From assembly GCF_000972845.2 (NCBI RefSeq), contig NC_040022.1, positions 11,378,711 through 11,442,710 on the forward strand: 64,000 bases of DNA. Reading direction: 5' to 3'. Below are positions 42,445 through 56,949 of the stretch, piece after piece; position 1 is the stretch's first letter; each line of letters opens with the position of its first letter. This DNA comes from Larimichthys crocea. Taxonomy: Eukaryota > Chordata > Actinopteri > Sciaenidae. The position numbers were made by a program, and so were the translations under genes. The notes under the pieces are model-generated. The model had not been told where the DNA came from, ran no database searches, and was given only the letters and a program-made list of their open reading frames with translations.

Positions 42445-43400
42445 CTAAGGATCCATATGAAATATGGAATAAAATGGAATGGCAGGAAAAAGGTGTTGAA
42501 TACACTGACTGAAATTAATACTATTAATACTTGGTAGGGAAGCCTTAGTCACTTCAAAACACTTCCTGTGTGAAGAAACTGATCGTTTGAAGTGTTCAGA
42601 GACAGACAGTCTCTTTAAATCTTGAAGATTCAGAAGGACCTGCTGGGAAATCTTCATCTTCAGTTTTTTTTTCACAAATATTCTATTGACTTGCAGTTCA
42701 GTGATTGAGTGGGACAGTCTAACACCTTTATTTTCCTTGTCTGGAACAGTGACAGTGACAGTGTCCTTTGCAGTATGTTTTGGATCGTTGTCCTGCTGGA
42801 AGGTTCACCCACGTCTTGTCCTTATCGTTTTGATGGATGGCAACGGATTTCTCTTAAGAATTTCCTGGTACGTGGCTCCATTTATCTTCCCTTGGGTAAT
42901 TTGGATTGTGCCAGTACCATGAGGAGACACAGACCCATACTGTGATGCTTCCGTCTCTGAACTTTGGAGGTTTAGATTTCAGTCCCATTTGACCACGCTA
43001 CATTCTCCCAGTAATGTACAGACTCCAAATGTTGTGTAGCAAACCTCAAATGAGCTTCAACATGCCCTTTCTTCAGTAATAGAGTCTTCTGGAGTGATTG
43101 TGCATGGATACCATGGCAGTGGAGTGCATTGCCTATTATTTTCTCTGTGATGACTGTACCTGCTGCTTTCAGGTCTCTCTGGAGCTCTTTTCGAGTGGTC
43201 CTTTGCTCTTTGGCTACTCTTCTAACTAATTTTCTGACTGCCTGGTTGGAGATCTTGAGAGGAGCTTCTATGCATGGTCAGTTGATGATGAAGTGACCAC
43301 TTGTGGATAATAGCTCCGGATGGTGCTTTTAGGAACATTAAGGAGTTAAAAGATCCACAGATAACCAGCGCCATTGCCATGTAATGCAATGATGCTGTTG
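42445..43400 (-). mobile_element. Tc1-like (Tc1/mariner) transposon relic
   Basis: On the - strand the text decodes to Tc1-family transposase pieces: [13 protein letters not shown] near 43157-43199 (DNA-binding part), [27 protein letters not shown], and QQDNDPKHTAKD near 42762-42799, the hallmark block containing the second catalytic Asp. Stops and frameshifts separate the pieces (for example a stop just before QQDN), so it is dead. Terminal inverted repeats were not clearly located. Confidence 0.9.
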
Positions 43401-43744
43401 CACAGGTCTTAGGGAAGCTTTTTGACTCTACTCATCATGAGATATTTATTGCGTGACAAGCTTGCTAAGAAATGATTTGTTTACTTTCAGAGGTGGGCAG
43501 CCATTTTTCAAAGAGCGAAGGTATGAAGCAGCCAGACATGTAGTAACTCAGCTGATTAGGGTTATTAGCAAAGGTAGGAGGATTAACCATTTAGAAATCT
43601 GGTTTCGGAAGCTGGTTTACTATTATTTATTGGAATGTAACAATTTCTTTATCTTTCTTGAGTTAATACCAGTGCCTAGTATACATTTCATGTGAAACAC
43701 TGCATTGGAAATATGTTTAATGGCGTGTTGAAATTTCCTCCATT

Positions 43745-43870
43745 GCATGTGAAACTGAAGCTACAGCCATCAGCCAGTTAGCTTAGCATAAAGACTGGCT
43801 GTGTCCAAAGGTAACAAAATCCACTTTGTAGCACCTCTGAAGCTCTTGATATTTGGCTAGATATACAGTG
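43745..43870 (+). repeat. Dispersed repeat family F fragment
   Basis: CAGCCAGTTAGCTTAGCATA, AAGACTGGCTGTGTCCAAAG and GTAACAAAATCCACTTTGTA match a very common percomorph interspersed repeat by recollection. Single copy here. Confidence 0.55.
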
Positions 43871-44856
43871 TCTTTTGTGTTTAAACCTTGTAAAAAGCCG
43901 ATGTCAAATCTCTGAGAGGAAACTGTGCCTGTCCAAGAAATAGTCCAACACATTAAATCCCAGTTACATGTTTGTTTTACATTTCTGATTTTCGAACAAG
44001 CGAGTTCTAGTCGCACATGAGAAATGTCATGGAGAATGACATGGAAATGTGGTTCTATAACCAAAAGCTGCACTGCTCACTTTTCTAACTTGGCTGTCAG
44101 TGTGGATATTATTAATTGATACTGCTGGCTGCTATTTATAGTGTTTGTTTGTTCCATTCAGCAGCTCAGTCCTAAGTGAAGCTCCGCTTTAAGGCACAGG
44201 TTCCAGTGTTTTAACAGAGTGTGGTGGGTTGTTGCTGCTAGAGTGTTTGCATTCTAAAATAAAAGGATCAAAATAAATCAGGCTTATGCAACTGATGTTA
44301 ATACATATTAAAGCCTTGAATGGCTCCAGTACAATGTATGAAGACTTAATACAATGTCATTTCAGTAAGGTAGATGATTCTGACTATTCATCGGCTTCTC
44401 ATCTCTAGGCTGTTCATTGCCGCTGTGATGACAGTTTCCTTTCCAGGAATGATAATATTTCATTGAATCATTCTATCATCACCTTCATCCCACCTCCTCC
44501 TCATCACCTTCATCGCCCTCATCATCCTCACCTCCTGTGTAAACAGCTCTGTGTGTCCACAAGCAGGTTTAGGGCTGCTTCAGTATGACTCATGAGCAGA
44601 GAGACGGAATCCATAGAAGGAGGAGAGAAATGTAAATACTGAAAACAAGTTTGCAACATTCTGGATAGTTTTATATTGACTTGAGCTGCTGCATTGCTAT
44701 TATTAATTTTATTACAATTAGTTATTAAAGACGTGTTCTGTTAGCTTACATCGCTACTTCAAATCACCACGGCAGCACAGACACAGAGAGGGATGCGACT
44801 GACCAGGCGACATGTCTGACATCTTAATGGGCTCACATACTAAACACATCTGTTAA

Positions 44857-44858
<2 letters not shown>

Positions 44859-44898
<40 letters not shown>
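44859..44898. repeat. (GT)n microsatellite
   Basis: About 20 uninterrupted GT units. Confidence 0.95.
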
Positions 44899-44899
<1 letters not shown>

Positions 44900-45569
44900 T
44901 ACTGCAGTAGCTCAGTGGATGACTCATCTCTGCGTTTCTATTTGAGGCGCATCAACCCCTGGAGTCACACTGCTGTCTGTGTGTAAGTGTGTGCGTTATG
45001 TACTATATCTGTATCCATGACAACCAAATTACAGTCAGTCAGTCAGTCAGTCAACCAGTGACTCAGTCTGAGACAAAGATGTCAAAAATACCTGAAGAGG
45101 GCTAACAGGTGTCTTGACTGTGTGCAACCCAATTAAGACGATTAATGTGGCGTCTATTGATCAGCACACACGAGAATACAGGAAAGAAGAACACGGAACA
45201 ACGTCTGCATACGTTCACAGACACTCAGACAGCAGTCAGAGCACAAAGCACAGTCAGTTGGGACACACCTCCATGTTTTAGGAATACTTTCTGATTTTTG
45301 GCATACTGTTGTATTTGAGAAACCACCTAAACCACTGGTTCTCAATCTATGGTCGGTGTACCACTGGTGGTTGATAATTTCATTTAAAAACATATAATAA
45401 CTATCAAATTACTACACTGGAAGGTCATTTAAAATAAGTTTTTCATTTTGTTTCAACATCAGCCTGATATGCAGTGACTTCAATGCAGGCAGAGCGTGGC
45501 TCGCATACATCGGACGTTAACTTAGAAAATGCTGCAATTGTGGCTTCAAAGAGGAAATATAAGAAAGAA

Positions 45570-46015
45570 GATTTACGGTAAAAAACTGGCAGCTGCGGTT
45601 GCCAGAATTTTACCGTATACCATATAATATAGTATAACTTACTATATTACTAATATTATGTAAAAAAACAAAACTGTTATGTTAATTTCATGCATAAGGC
45701 TGGCATTTTATTCCATATTCTAAAATGTTTATAGATTTTACAGTAAAAAACTGCCAAACCATGAAAGAAGAAGACCGTAACACATGCCATTAAATATTAC
45801 AGTGTTTTACTGTATAATTAACAGTCTCTAATATAAAATATTACTTTATTCTGTATGAATGCCCTCAAAATGGCGTATAAATAAAGGTTTTGAAATGTGA
45901 CTGCATTTTACTGTATACAGGAAAACACAGTCATAATTCATGGCATATTTTACTATTACTGTCATGGTTTAGCAATTTTTTAACCATAAAATCTACAGAC
46001 ATTTTTTTACAGTGG
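45570..46015. repeat. Candidate MITE with internal hairpin
   Basis: It opens TTTACGGTAAAAAACTGGCA, followed by a small hairpin (CTGGCAGCTGCGGTTGCCAG) and AATTTTACCGTATA. The interior is built of TTTTACTGTA-like words, and it ends TCTACAGACATTTTTTTACA. This pattern is a familiar fish nonautonomous element; termini approximate. Confidence 0.5.
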
Positions 46016-46229
46016 TACCTGCCTCTTATGTGAACTGTCTGTAGCTGAACAGGGTCGACTGTATTTTAACATCTGTCATGATGGTACGAGAACAAGAGAT
46101 TGGATTGTCCTGAGTGTATGAGTGGTAGAGCCAGGAGGAGGAGGTAACGTATGCCTGTATGAGGGCATTCAGGTAGGTGTGTGCAAAACCTGGAGATTAC
46201 TTTGTAGTCAGCATTAGTGATTTGAATTT

Positions 46230-46500
46230 AAAGCAGGCTGCTACAGGTAGTCAGAGGAGCTCGATGAGCAGCGGTGTAACATGTGTCCCTTTGAGTTGAT
46301 TGAAAACCAGGCGCCATGTTCTGGATCATCTGAAGAGGTTTCACTGTGCAGGCTGGGAGGCCCGTCACAAGAGAATTACAGTAATCAAGTTGCGAAATGA
46401 CCACAGCTTGTATCAGGAGTTGAGCAGCATGTTAAGTTACCAAAGGCCTGATGTTTCTTATGTTGTAAAGTGCGAAGCAGCACGACAGGGAACTGAAAAA
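46230..46500 (+). repeat. Dispersed repeat fragment
   Basis: Blocks such as CGCCATGTTCTGGATCATCT, GAAGAGGTTTCACTGTGCAG, AATTACAGTAATCAAGTTGC and GGCCTGATGTTTCTTATGTT match a common teleost interspersed repeat. Distantly related wording occurs at 13310-13760. Confidence 0.55.
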
Positions 46501-49378
46501 AAGTCTATACCGCGCATCCCAAATGGTGAGCACTGAAAATATTATACCTGCTGTTAGCATCATCATGTTGGCATAGTTGTTGATATTTCAGTGTGGACAA
46601 AAATGGAGAGCTGACTGACTGACATCACCATCTCTGGAGCCAACATGGCTGAGAATAAATCATACTGTTTGGTTGCCACATTTCTACCATATCATTAGTG
46701 TCATAAACACACACACACACACACACACACAGACCCTGAGGGACAGCAGAGAGCACTAACATACAGTACAATCTGATGATATGACCTGATATTGAACTCA
46801 GTGTGAGCCGTGCATCAGCTGGAAAGCACAGCTTAGAATGCTTCAAATATTTCAGTCCCTGCTCACACTGTTTACGTCCAGACAGCAAAACTGAAACTGC
46901 CGCCTCATTAAAGTTCTCTTAAAAATTGACTGAGCCGAGAAGTTCAACAACAAACAAACAAACTGGATTCAACTGTGAGGTCAAACATTTGACACAATAA
47001 ACACAAGAGGTCATGGAAAGGAATGCTGTCCTGTGTTGGTGTTGGGTATAGATACACCCACTCAACAGCCATCCTGTCAGACACGGTTTCATTTGTTAAA
47101 CCAGCAGCTCTTTGAGAAGGAAAGACAGACTGACAGATGTACCTGAAGAGTGTGATGAACTCATGAAGGTTGAACCTGGACTTCTTGCCTCAATCCTTCC
47201 GCTGTGTGTGCACGTTAAAGTGGGTCCTCTGAGTCGGCCATGTGTCGGAGCACAGGCGCTGGAAGGACAGCCGGATCAGACTTTCTTCTCAATGTCGGCT
47301 TTTCTACAAAAGAGAAAAAGGTTTTCAGTGCTTGCTTTTTGCACATTTTCACTTTCTTCAACAGTTGTCCCCCAAACAGATCTTCTTATCTTCTCTTAAC
47401 AAAAGCTGCAAGATTTAGCATTGCTAATGTTAACAGCTAACTACCATACGAACCTAACCCAGTGGTACTTCCATGTAACTTTTCCATTTTGTGGTTATGT
47501 TACATTTTAAATCATCTCTATGAACAGAGATTTGCATAAAAAATGATGATATGAAACCAAGCTTTTGCCACCGGAAGGGTTTCTGATTGTAGTCTGGGTA
47601 GTATCAACCAATCACATTTAAGTCACAATTTGGCTTCTTATTAGCTTTTTATTTGTATCAATATGCAGATATCTGTTGGTAAAGATTAGCAGAAATGTGT
47701 CTTTTTTGCTAATGGGACTGTAGAGGAAGTCTTGGCCCGGATATCCATTTTCCACACCAGAAGTCTAGGAACACTGGCCATGGATAGCCAATAGGTTTCG
47801 AGATTGTTTTCCATTTTAATAAAGTCATGTTCATGATACCACATCCAATTTATAGTGTTTTCCTAGTGTGTGGAAGGTTGCTTCAGGTCAGTGTTGAAGC
47901 TAATGCTAGCAACTCTGTCTTGCTCTTCACTGGATTTAGCAAAAGTTTAACGACTGAGCAACTGGCTCTACTACTACTCTACTATTTCATTTCCAAAACT
48001 TCTGCATGAATTTTGATGACTTTGAGTGTTTGCATCAGATATGCAACTCTAGCCGCTGTCTTTTAGCACAATACTGTGTGTACTTCAAACTTGTGAAAAG
48101 GATTTTCATTTTAAAATTAGCTGGAAACGTTAAAAAGTCAGCCGTAGACAGCATTTTCAACCAACTTACGGAGCTACCATAATAATAATTAGCTGAATTG
48201 GCTAGCTAAAATCTGATAGGACAGTTGTAACTTCTCACCAGCTAGAAATGAGAATATATCTTTTGTCTGAATCTGCCACCACCATCAGAGTAAACTACAT
48301 TTGTGCCATTTGAGAATGAAAAGCTTGACTCAAATTTTTTTTTAATCCTACAAGGAACTTTTTTTTTTAAATGCCGTGTGAACACTGCTGTGGAGCCAGA
48401 ATGTGTTTCCACTAAAATGTCTTTCCTGGAGGCTTCTCGTCAGCATGTATTGTTTCTCTGCCACTGTACAAGGAAACAATAGAGGAAGACGTGTGCCTAA
48501 TGAATAAGCAACACTCTATTGTGAAGTAAGATAGTTTCCTTTAGTCAGTGACGGCTTTCAGCCTCAGATGAAAAGTTCAGATCCAAACTTTCCGATCTCT
48601 TTTTAGTCTGTCCGACTTGTTCTGTATGTGTTGTTTTGATTTTTGAGGAAATCTTGCAAACCTGAATTGTGACAGCTTTCAGGTTCACGCACCTCTAAAG
48701 GTCTGCTGTGAAAAAGGTCTCTTAAATTATTGTTATATTTATTCATAGTAATTCACATGACTTCTCTTGTCAGGTTGGGCAGCCATTTTGCATTTGTACT
48801 GTGCAGCGCTAACTGATTAGAGCCATGTATTTCATGTCCTTGATAACTGTATTCAATAAAATTCATCTTGGCCTCTTTATTTTCCAGAGTTCAGGTAGAC
48901 GTCCGTCTTGTTTCATCTGACCGACAGTGAAAAACCTGAAGATAAAGTTTACAAAGACAGAAACGAGGACAAGCAGCTGTTGTTTCTTTCTATTCTTTGT
49001 TCATTTTGATTTATTTCATCCAAATTTACCTCATTGTGGATCAATAAAAACTGATCTGATGTTTTCTCTCCTGCTCCTGACAAAAAATAATTTATTAAAA
49101 TATAAATTATATTTCAACTTGTTTTTTTTTGGGTACAGAAGTGGTGTCTTACTGCTCTTCATTTGTATGAATGATTCTTCCGTGTGTATGTGTGTGTCCT
49201 GTTTGAACAGGAATTACATCACAGTAAAGAAACAGGCTGCACCCTGTTGCTCACTGTGGCTCCCTGGTCCTCTGGTGCCACCTACTGGTCTTGTACAGTG
49301 CTCTGGATGTGTGTGTGTGAGAAAGAGGTGGAGACAGGATTCACAGATTCTGCCATCCTGGTCTTGAATGGATGTCAG

Positions 49379-49421
49379 AGTGTGTGTGTGTGTGTGTGTG
49401 TGCGCGCCGCACGTGTGTGTG

Positions 49422-49460
<39 letters not shown>
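49379..49460. repeat. Interrupted (GT)n microsatellite
   Basis: Two GT runs joined by a GCGCGCCGCACGTG interruption; a (CA)n array follows at about 49578-49626. Confidence 0.9.
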
Positions 49461-49461
<1 letters not shown>

Positions 49462-49585
49462 ACAGGTGAAGCTCATGCTACTCATCTGTAATGTGATTTA
49501 AAGGAGCACGTTCAGCTCCAATTCTCCTCAACCAACCCCGTGTTAACATACAAATACACACTAGTTTGTTCTTCACACACACACG

Positions 49586-49627
<42 letters not shown>

Positions 49628-51019
49628 AGGTCTGTCTAAGGTCTACTGGCTCCAAGCCCAAACACAGATCCTGGACATTTAATGCTCTTACTGTGGGAGG
49701 TGGGCATCATCATCATCATTATTACAATCATCTGTTTACTGGATTTTCACTGTGGCTGAAAGACACTAAAACGGTTTACAGTCAACCGGTTACTACTTTT
49801 TAAATGCATGACACACAGGTCTACAGGTACACTGTTTGAGGCGTTCATGTACAGCTGGACGTCTACCGAACACACAGGCTATAAAACTGTGCGTTAAAGT
49901 CTGTGTCAGACCAAAGAAGAAAGTGTCATTAACCACCCAGCCAAATCTGAATGATTCAAAATATCAACAAGTTTATGAAATGAGGTGTCAGAATCAGGTA
50001 AAAATGAATTCTCAGCTCCAGGACTGTGGGGGCGTGTCCTCTGAATGTGCTGAAGCCACGCCCACTCACAGTACCAGTCGAGCAGCCATTTTGAAGAGAC
50101 TGAAACGTGTCAGATGAGTTCAGAAAATGACAAGACTAACTTTGAAACACTGAGTGAGATGAATTCATCTCTATCTCTCTGCTAGGGGTGCAGGGGTATG
50201 CTCAGGGTGGCCTCAGCGTGTCATCGATCCACCCTTTAAGGACTGCCCACAAAATCCTGGACTGAAAACTGATGAAAAACTGTTTGAACCTCTAACTCCA
50301 CATTTCACTAAAGATTTCAAAGTCTTTTCATGTTTTCAGCAGTTATTTCCCAACATATTTCATGTGTTTTGAAAGAAATCTCAGAACTGACTTTACACAG
50401 ACTTTAAGAAGTCTTAAAAATACATCTGCTTCTACTCACACTCCTTCCTCACTGTAAAGGGTTACATTCTCAGTGTGTGAGCTGCAGGTTACAAGTTTCC
50501 ACATCACCATGGATGGGGATTTTTGTCCGAATCAAATCCACTTAACAAACCTGAATCTGATTATTGAACCTTATTAGGTTTGCCTTACAACATTTGCAAG
50601 CGACTGAAGGCCAAACTGCATCGAACTGTGAGACGTCAGGTGACTAATGTTCAAAAGAAGAGAGAGAAGATTTGATAAGTGATTTATTAGCTTCGTAATC
50701 CTGTGCATCCAAAATTGTCACAACTCATGCTCACACACGTTAAACAAAGATGTGGTGTGAACTCTTTCCATCCGTCATTCTGCTCAGTGAAGCTCAAACA
50801 TCCATCGATGAGCAGAACTGATTTCTGAGTGGAGGCTTGGCAACATACTGAAGCCTGAACAGGAGGATGGAGGAAACATCAGTCTGTAGTACAAATGTCA
50901 TTAATCTGATGGTATATCAGAAAAAAGGGAATTTTTCAAATGTCTTGTCTTGTGTGACAAACAGTCCCAAACCCAAAGTTTACAATCACATACCGATCAT
51001 ATAAGACAAAAAGCAGATA

Positions 51020-51310
51020 ACACTTTCTTTAAAACTTCATTATTATATTATTATATACTATATATACTGTACTATTATTATATACTGTTTAGTTACAATA
51101 ACATTACCATCATATCATCAGTACTACTACCATCATCTTGCCACTTCACCATATCTACCTATTTATCTTCTTTTTTTCTTTTTCAAGTGTCCGTGTTCTA
51201 TTCTGTTTTTATTTTTTCTACCTCAGTATTTTATTATATTATATTTTATTGTATTCAAATGCTGGACTGCTATGACGACCTAATTTCCCTTTGGGGATGA
51301 ATAAAGTAAT
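51020..51310 (+). mobile_element. Candidate LINE 3' end
   Basis: A T-rich, TATTATTA-laden segment ends with CTATGACGACCTAATTTCCC, then TTTGGGGATGAATAAAGTA. The AATTTCCCnTTGGGGATnAATAAAGT wording is typical of the 3' end of fish non-LTR elements. No coding part is attached, which fits 5' truncation. Confidence 0.6.
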
Positions 51311-53594
51311 CGGTGTTTATCAAATTTTTACGTACCACCTCAGAAAAGATCAGGCTCTCAAAGTACCATCCATCATGACTGACACTGAATACAGCAGCGT
51401 AGGCCGACTCTAATCAGCTGCAGACAGTTCGAACAGAAGACAGGTTTATCACTAATAGGAAGATTATTTCTTTTTGACTGTTGAGTTTTTGAACCATTTC
51501 TTTTCACCTCCGCTGACTGTCTTTCCGTCACATCTGAGCTTGTGTGTCAATGTTACGGACGAGAGCGTGACCACCTAGCAGGATACTGAAACTAAACATT
51601 TCAGGAAATGCAAAACTTCTTTGAAATAATATTACAGCGATCCCAGAGTTTATTTTAATTAGGAACTTAATAGTACGTTTTTAAATTAATAAACAATATT
51701 AGAGATATCTCCAAGTAGCACCACAGTTTGAGAATCAGTGGAGGATTTAAGTCACTTCAATAATGAAATTCATATTTTTGATGCTGCTCTTCATCATGTC
51801 AGATGAATATAAAATGACTGTTTTCAGTACGGTCCTCAGTATGTTTCAGAACTGAAAGCATTAATTAATTGCTAAGTCCGATACAAATATTAAACTTTTA
51901 TTACAATAATGAACTGTTTTTTGTTTTTGATAACAAAGCTATCTGTCATTGGTTCCACCATCCTGATCGTTTCACGGTCAGCTGATCACCTCCTGGTCAT
52001 CGTGTGCTTTGGGAAACTGAGATGGGCTTTTATTTTAAATATTTTATAGAGCGCACAATTAATCCGATCATTAGTTGCGGCCCTCGTCTGGTCAGAACAT
52101 GTTTAATTGTTAATGCACAATGAAATCCAACAAAAACTGGAGTGAAATCTAAGATCCGTAGAATGAATTAACTCAGGCGTCCAACAGAATATGTGACTCT
52201 TCTCTCAAACCACGCCAACTCTCACAAGAAGTCACAGGAAGACCGTGTCACAACAGCGACTGGGCCAGGCACCGTGGTAACGGTGTCAGGGCTGAGATAA
52301 TGGGATGAAAAGCTGTGGGTGAATGCATGTTTGTGTGTTTGTGTGTGCGCTTAGGTTATGGAGCTAACTAGCTGTGACAGACTAACCTGCTGGCCAACTG
52401 CTCCATTAGCCTAATGACACGCAGAGAGAGAGAGAAAGAAAGAAAGAAAGAAATGTGTCAGTGTTGTCAGAGCGTGAAGAAATATAAATTTCTCTCCCTC
52501 TTTCGCTCACTCTCACTCCCTCTCTCTCTCTCTCTGCCACCTCCTACTCCTCTTCACACCATCATTTCCTAAAATACCTGGCCCCTCCCATTCTGGAGAG
52601 GAGCAGGAAGTGCTGCTTGGCAACCGGGGGAGCTGGCTGCCGTGGTAACGCTTCACCTGAGCACCTCTTCCCTAAACAAACAGCAAGTGTGAGCGAGTGC
52701 GAGAACGGGATGTGGAGAGTGGTAGTCTGTCTCGAAACAGGATTTGTTTGTAGTCTAGATTTTCTCGCTCGCTCTCGCTGGTTTTCCGTCACACAAACAC
52801 ACACACACTGTTTAATCATGACTATGTATAACACCTGCCCCCGCCCCTCGTCCAGCAGGCTCAAGGTGAAAGGAGACAAATACACATATATTACACATAT
52901 TCCAACACACACACACACACGCACGCACACGCACACACACTGTGGCTGTCCTTCCAGAGGTGACATCAAGACTGCATAATAAAGACCGCTGCGACGATGC
53001 GTCTGCAGAAATTCTCTATCAAATGTGGAGCTCTGCAGTCTTTTCATGTATTCACTTGACAGGAAATTGAACACAAAGATAAAAAGGTCCCTGCAACACA
53101 CCAAAAAAAAAAAACTTGCTTTATATGTATTTAAGCAATTTCTGCATGTAATAAAGGGGGAGTGAAGGTCGAGACCACCTCAAAGATCCACAAGTTAAAA
53201 TTGAGGAACGATAAGATGATGCACAGTGCAGGAGAGTAGAGGAAACTTTCAGACTTCAGAGGACAAACTACTGCAGTCATTTCTTGGAAACTTGGCACCG
53301 GTGGAACGCAACGCTGACATATCATCACCTTTTAAGTTGGTCTGGCAAAGCTGTTTGCCAACAGTCGCCTTTTTACACATCCAGCAGAGCAGCATTAGTG
53401 GTACTGTTACCAAGTAAATGTAAAATGCACTCTCTTTTAGCTCTGTTTTGGTCTCCCAACTCTTGAGCTGTTAAATGCTCCACTACATTCACCAGCTAGA
53501 TGCTACCTGTGTCTGTCGTGGATCATCGATGGACCTGAGGTGGGCTCAATGACGGCCAGGTGCTCAAACAAACCACCTGTAATAGGAACTAAAA

Positions 53595-53830
53595 ATTAAT
53601 ATCATTTGAACAGGTGAGTTGTATATACATTCACCCTCAGTACAGTTTTCATGAACGGGGAAATTAGCTATAGAGACCAAAACTGTTTTTTGTACCAGGC
53701 TGTAAACATGTTTATTTCTGCTGTGAAGTTGGACATTTGAACATGGGGACTTATGGAGACTGAATTACTTCTGAAGCCAGCCTCAAGTGGACGACAAGAG
53801 GAACTGCAGTTTTGACACTTTATACTGTCC
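53595..53830 (+). repeat. Dispersed repeat family A, copy
   Basis: AACAGGTGAGTTGTATATAC, GGGGAAATTAGCTATAGAGA and TGTTTATTTCTGCTGTGAAG in order, as in the other three copies. Confidence 0.75.
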
Positions 53831-54564
53831 AAATCCTGTGAGTGACATCAGGCTTATGCCGCTTATTTTTTATTCTGTGATTGGGTGGCAAGAAGATGTT
53901 GCTTAATTTCAAGGCTTCAAACACGTCAAGTCAAGTGGCTGATACAAGGGACCCAATAGCAAACTGAATCTCTGATTTCTGCACCGTTGGTCAAATTAAT
54001 CAAGATGATGATGACACCACCTCAGACTTGAGCTTTTTTTCAGTATTTTGATGTTTCATAGACCAAATAATCAGAATAATTGAACTGTTCTAATATGTTA
54101 AGCCTTGCCGTAATTGAGTGGCCACGAAGACGAGGCAAAACCCATCATCTCAAATGAACTGGGAATGAACTGGGCAGCTTCATCCCATCAGTCAAGTAGC
54201 ATTACAGTCAACCTACATATGGTAGAACAGAGTGGGCCTCAGTGGCACGGCCCTTAAAGCTCTTATGCAACTAATGGACTGACCCTTGACTTGATCAGTA
54301 GGGTCTGACCCCTGTGCATGATGGAGCTTCAAATCCCTCACCACCCTCCTTCCAACCATCAGCAGCTGGAATGATGTGGAGGTCACGCTAATCAGAGAGG
54401 AGGGGCCGTGGATGAATTCAGTAGACTGAACACAAATGTTCCTCACCAGCACATGAGCAAGAACGTTCATCAGGTTTCGACAGTTCTGGAGACACAGACT
54501 GCCAGAATGACACAATCCACTACTGTTAAACAAATATTAGGAGTTGGACACATCAAGATAAACA

Positions 54565-54670
54565 GTTTGTGGTGCTAATTCTCCAGTGTGGTTGCATTAA
54601 AACACTGCAGAAGAAGTGGGCGCAGCGAGCTGACGTAATTAAAAGAGCGCCAGTCAAACCTCAGACGATG
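54565..54670 (+). repeat. Dispersed repeat family E, copy 2
   Basis: GTGGTGCTAATTCTCCAGTG, CAGAAGAAGTGGGCGCAGCG and GTAATTAAAAGAGCGCCAGT correspond to 33825-33960. Confidence 0.65.
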
Positions 54671-55861
54671 GAAAACACTGTGGAAAACGTGATGGGAACA
54701 CGACATATCCTCATCTCTCCGCACAGATCTGATGTTTTTGGTCTCTCCAGTGCACCGGAACCTCCACTGACCTCTAAATCAGACGCTTCATGCACATCAG
54801 GAGTAATTCCCTAAGTCTTTCCATGGCACTTTGTCGGATTTCTGCTTAACTGTACAAAACTTTTCCACCTCGGCCGAGCATGAAAACTTTTTGATGGTAT
54901 TCTGACTTCTTTTTCGACTTTCTGGTGTTTCCACTCGGCTCGAATTGTGAGAGAAAATGTGCATAAAACAGACGGACGGAAACTTAGTGGCAGCACCTGT
55001 GCCGTGTGCCAGACTACTGAAAGACTAAATAAAAGATCACAGACAGAGTCACGGGATGGGGAAATGGATTCTTATTATTGCTGATAATGGTGAGAGCAGA
55101 TCTATTGTGCCAAGATGAACCAGACGAATGTGACTAAAGTCTGATTTCAGAATGAAGCTTCATTTCTTCGCTTCAAAGTGTGAAGGTGGGAATTTTAATT
55201 AACCCTAAACAAGATTCACTACCTGCTATAAAGAGCTGATAATAAAAGAAGACACCCACGACAACCAAAGTCTACAGAAAACATCACAGCTGCACAGAGG
55301 AATATGAAAACATCTTTTTGTCTCCATTTTGGCCTTCCACTAAAAATGAAGCCAATGCTTTCCACCACCACAAACTGAGCATTTCAAGAACACACCCTAA
55401 TGGACATATATGACAGAGCTTGGGTGGCGTGGAGGAAGAAAAGCAGACATTTTCTTTCACTGAAATATCATGTTCACTTGTCAGAAATAACAGCCATTGG
55501 CATGGCACTATATGGTGAGTAGTGCAGAATTAAGTAACTCTGTGGAAATCCCCACCAAGCTGTCATCTGTTGGCTCCCCATGTCCAAAGTTACTTGGTTC
55601 TACTTCTATTTAATTCTCTGCTTTTCACTGTTTCAGGGTGCACTCATAAATGACTCTTGCTATGACACTTACTGCACACATACTTTTCCACCATTCTGTT
55701 TACACACCAGCAGGTGAGCCTCATGTGGAGGATGCTTGCTGGTAATGATGGCGAATTCAAAACGATCGAAACCAGTGCGGTCCCGAATGGCATCTGCACC
55801 AAGCAGATGTGTTCACTGTTCACAAATATCTGCCGTGTCCGCGTCTTCCAACGTAACGTCA

Positions 55862-56035
55862 TGCAAGTTGTCATGAACGGGATAATTAGCTACATAGATA
55901 GAAACTGTTTTTTGTGTTAACAGACATATTTATTTCTGCTGTGAAGTTGGACATTTGAACATGGGGACTTATGGAGACTGACTTGTTCTGTAGCCAGTGT
56001 CAAGTGGACGTTTAAGGAGCTGCAGTTTTGTCACG
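55862..56035 (+). repeat. Dispersed repeat family A, diverged copy
   Basis: GTCATGAACGGGATAATTAG, TATTTATTTCTGCTGTGAAG and GACATTTGAACATGGGGACT in the family A order, with more substitutions in the first block. Confidence 0.7.
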
Positions 56036-56949
56036 GGTACGGAGGTTCCCTCTTATTTGCGTTAGTATACCTGTATGTACTGTACATGCACTACTACTGC
56101 TACTACATGTACTAAGTAAGGGTCTATGTGTGTGTATGTTTACATGGACCCTAATATTCCGTAATACACCACCTCCACAGGAAGGAGATTAACCCGACTG
56201 GATTCATTAATAATAAGTTTGCACCTATTAGCCATGTAAATCCGATTATTTCTCCCTGGCTGGAATAACTGCATTCTTTCTGCACATGTTTGGAGATAAT
56301 GTAGCCAAGGGTTATGAGTTGGGGCCATATTTATGAGTTATAAATAATAAAACTCCTTTTTTTTGTTCCCTTCCACAATACTGAGTGAACAGCCAACGGT
56401 TAACAGCGACTAAAATCTTGTGGATATTTAAAATCTTGAATTATCAGCAGCTAATCTGCATGTTGCCAACATATCCAAAAGCAAAGTAATACAGCAGAAT
56501 GAGAAGGTACACTCTATTGTGAAGTGATGGACTAAATGTAGGTTGGTATCCTGTCAGGGTGGAATAGGATTCTGTTTGTTTTGCCGCCCTACCTCCTGTA
56601 TTTTTCTCTGTTTGTTTCTTATTTCCTCTTGCTATTTATTTCCTTTACTTTACAGAATGTTCAAAGGCACCGACGAGGCAGATGCAGGAAAGCCGTGATC
56701 TATGGTAGTCAAATGAAGATGATCATTATTTTATGTACGTTTATTTTTACATCTCTTTCACAGTATGTGGGCTCACACTTTTATTGTATGTTGTTGGAGA
56801 TTGGTCCTTTTTTTTTCTAAACTGTCCAGATGGCCCAGATGTGTCTGATTGTGTGCCATCGTTCATAAAGTCAAAATTCATCAAAAATAGGTCACAAAGC
56901 ACAAGTTTTTAAATTGTGAGGATTATCTGCTTTATTTGTTTTATATTAT

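Noticed and set aside
52562..53104. A 180-codon open frame on -
   Set aside because: It includes a translated (AC)n tract and no recognisable domain. There are no matching splice signals or conserved motifs.
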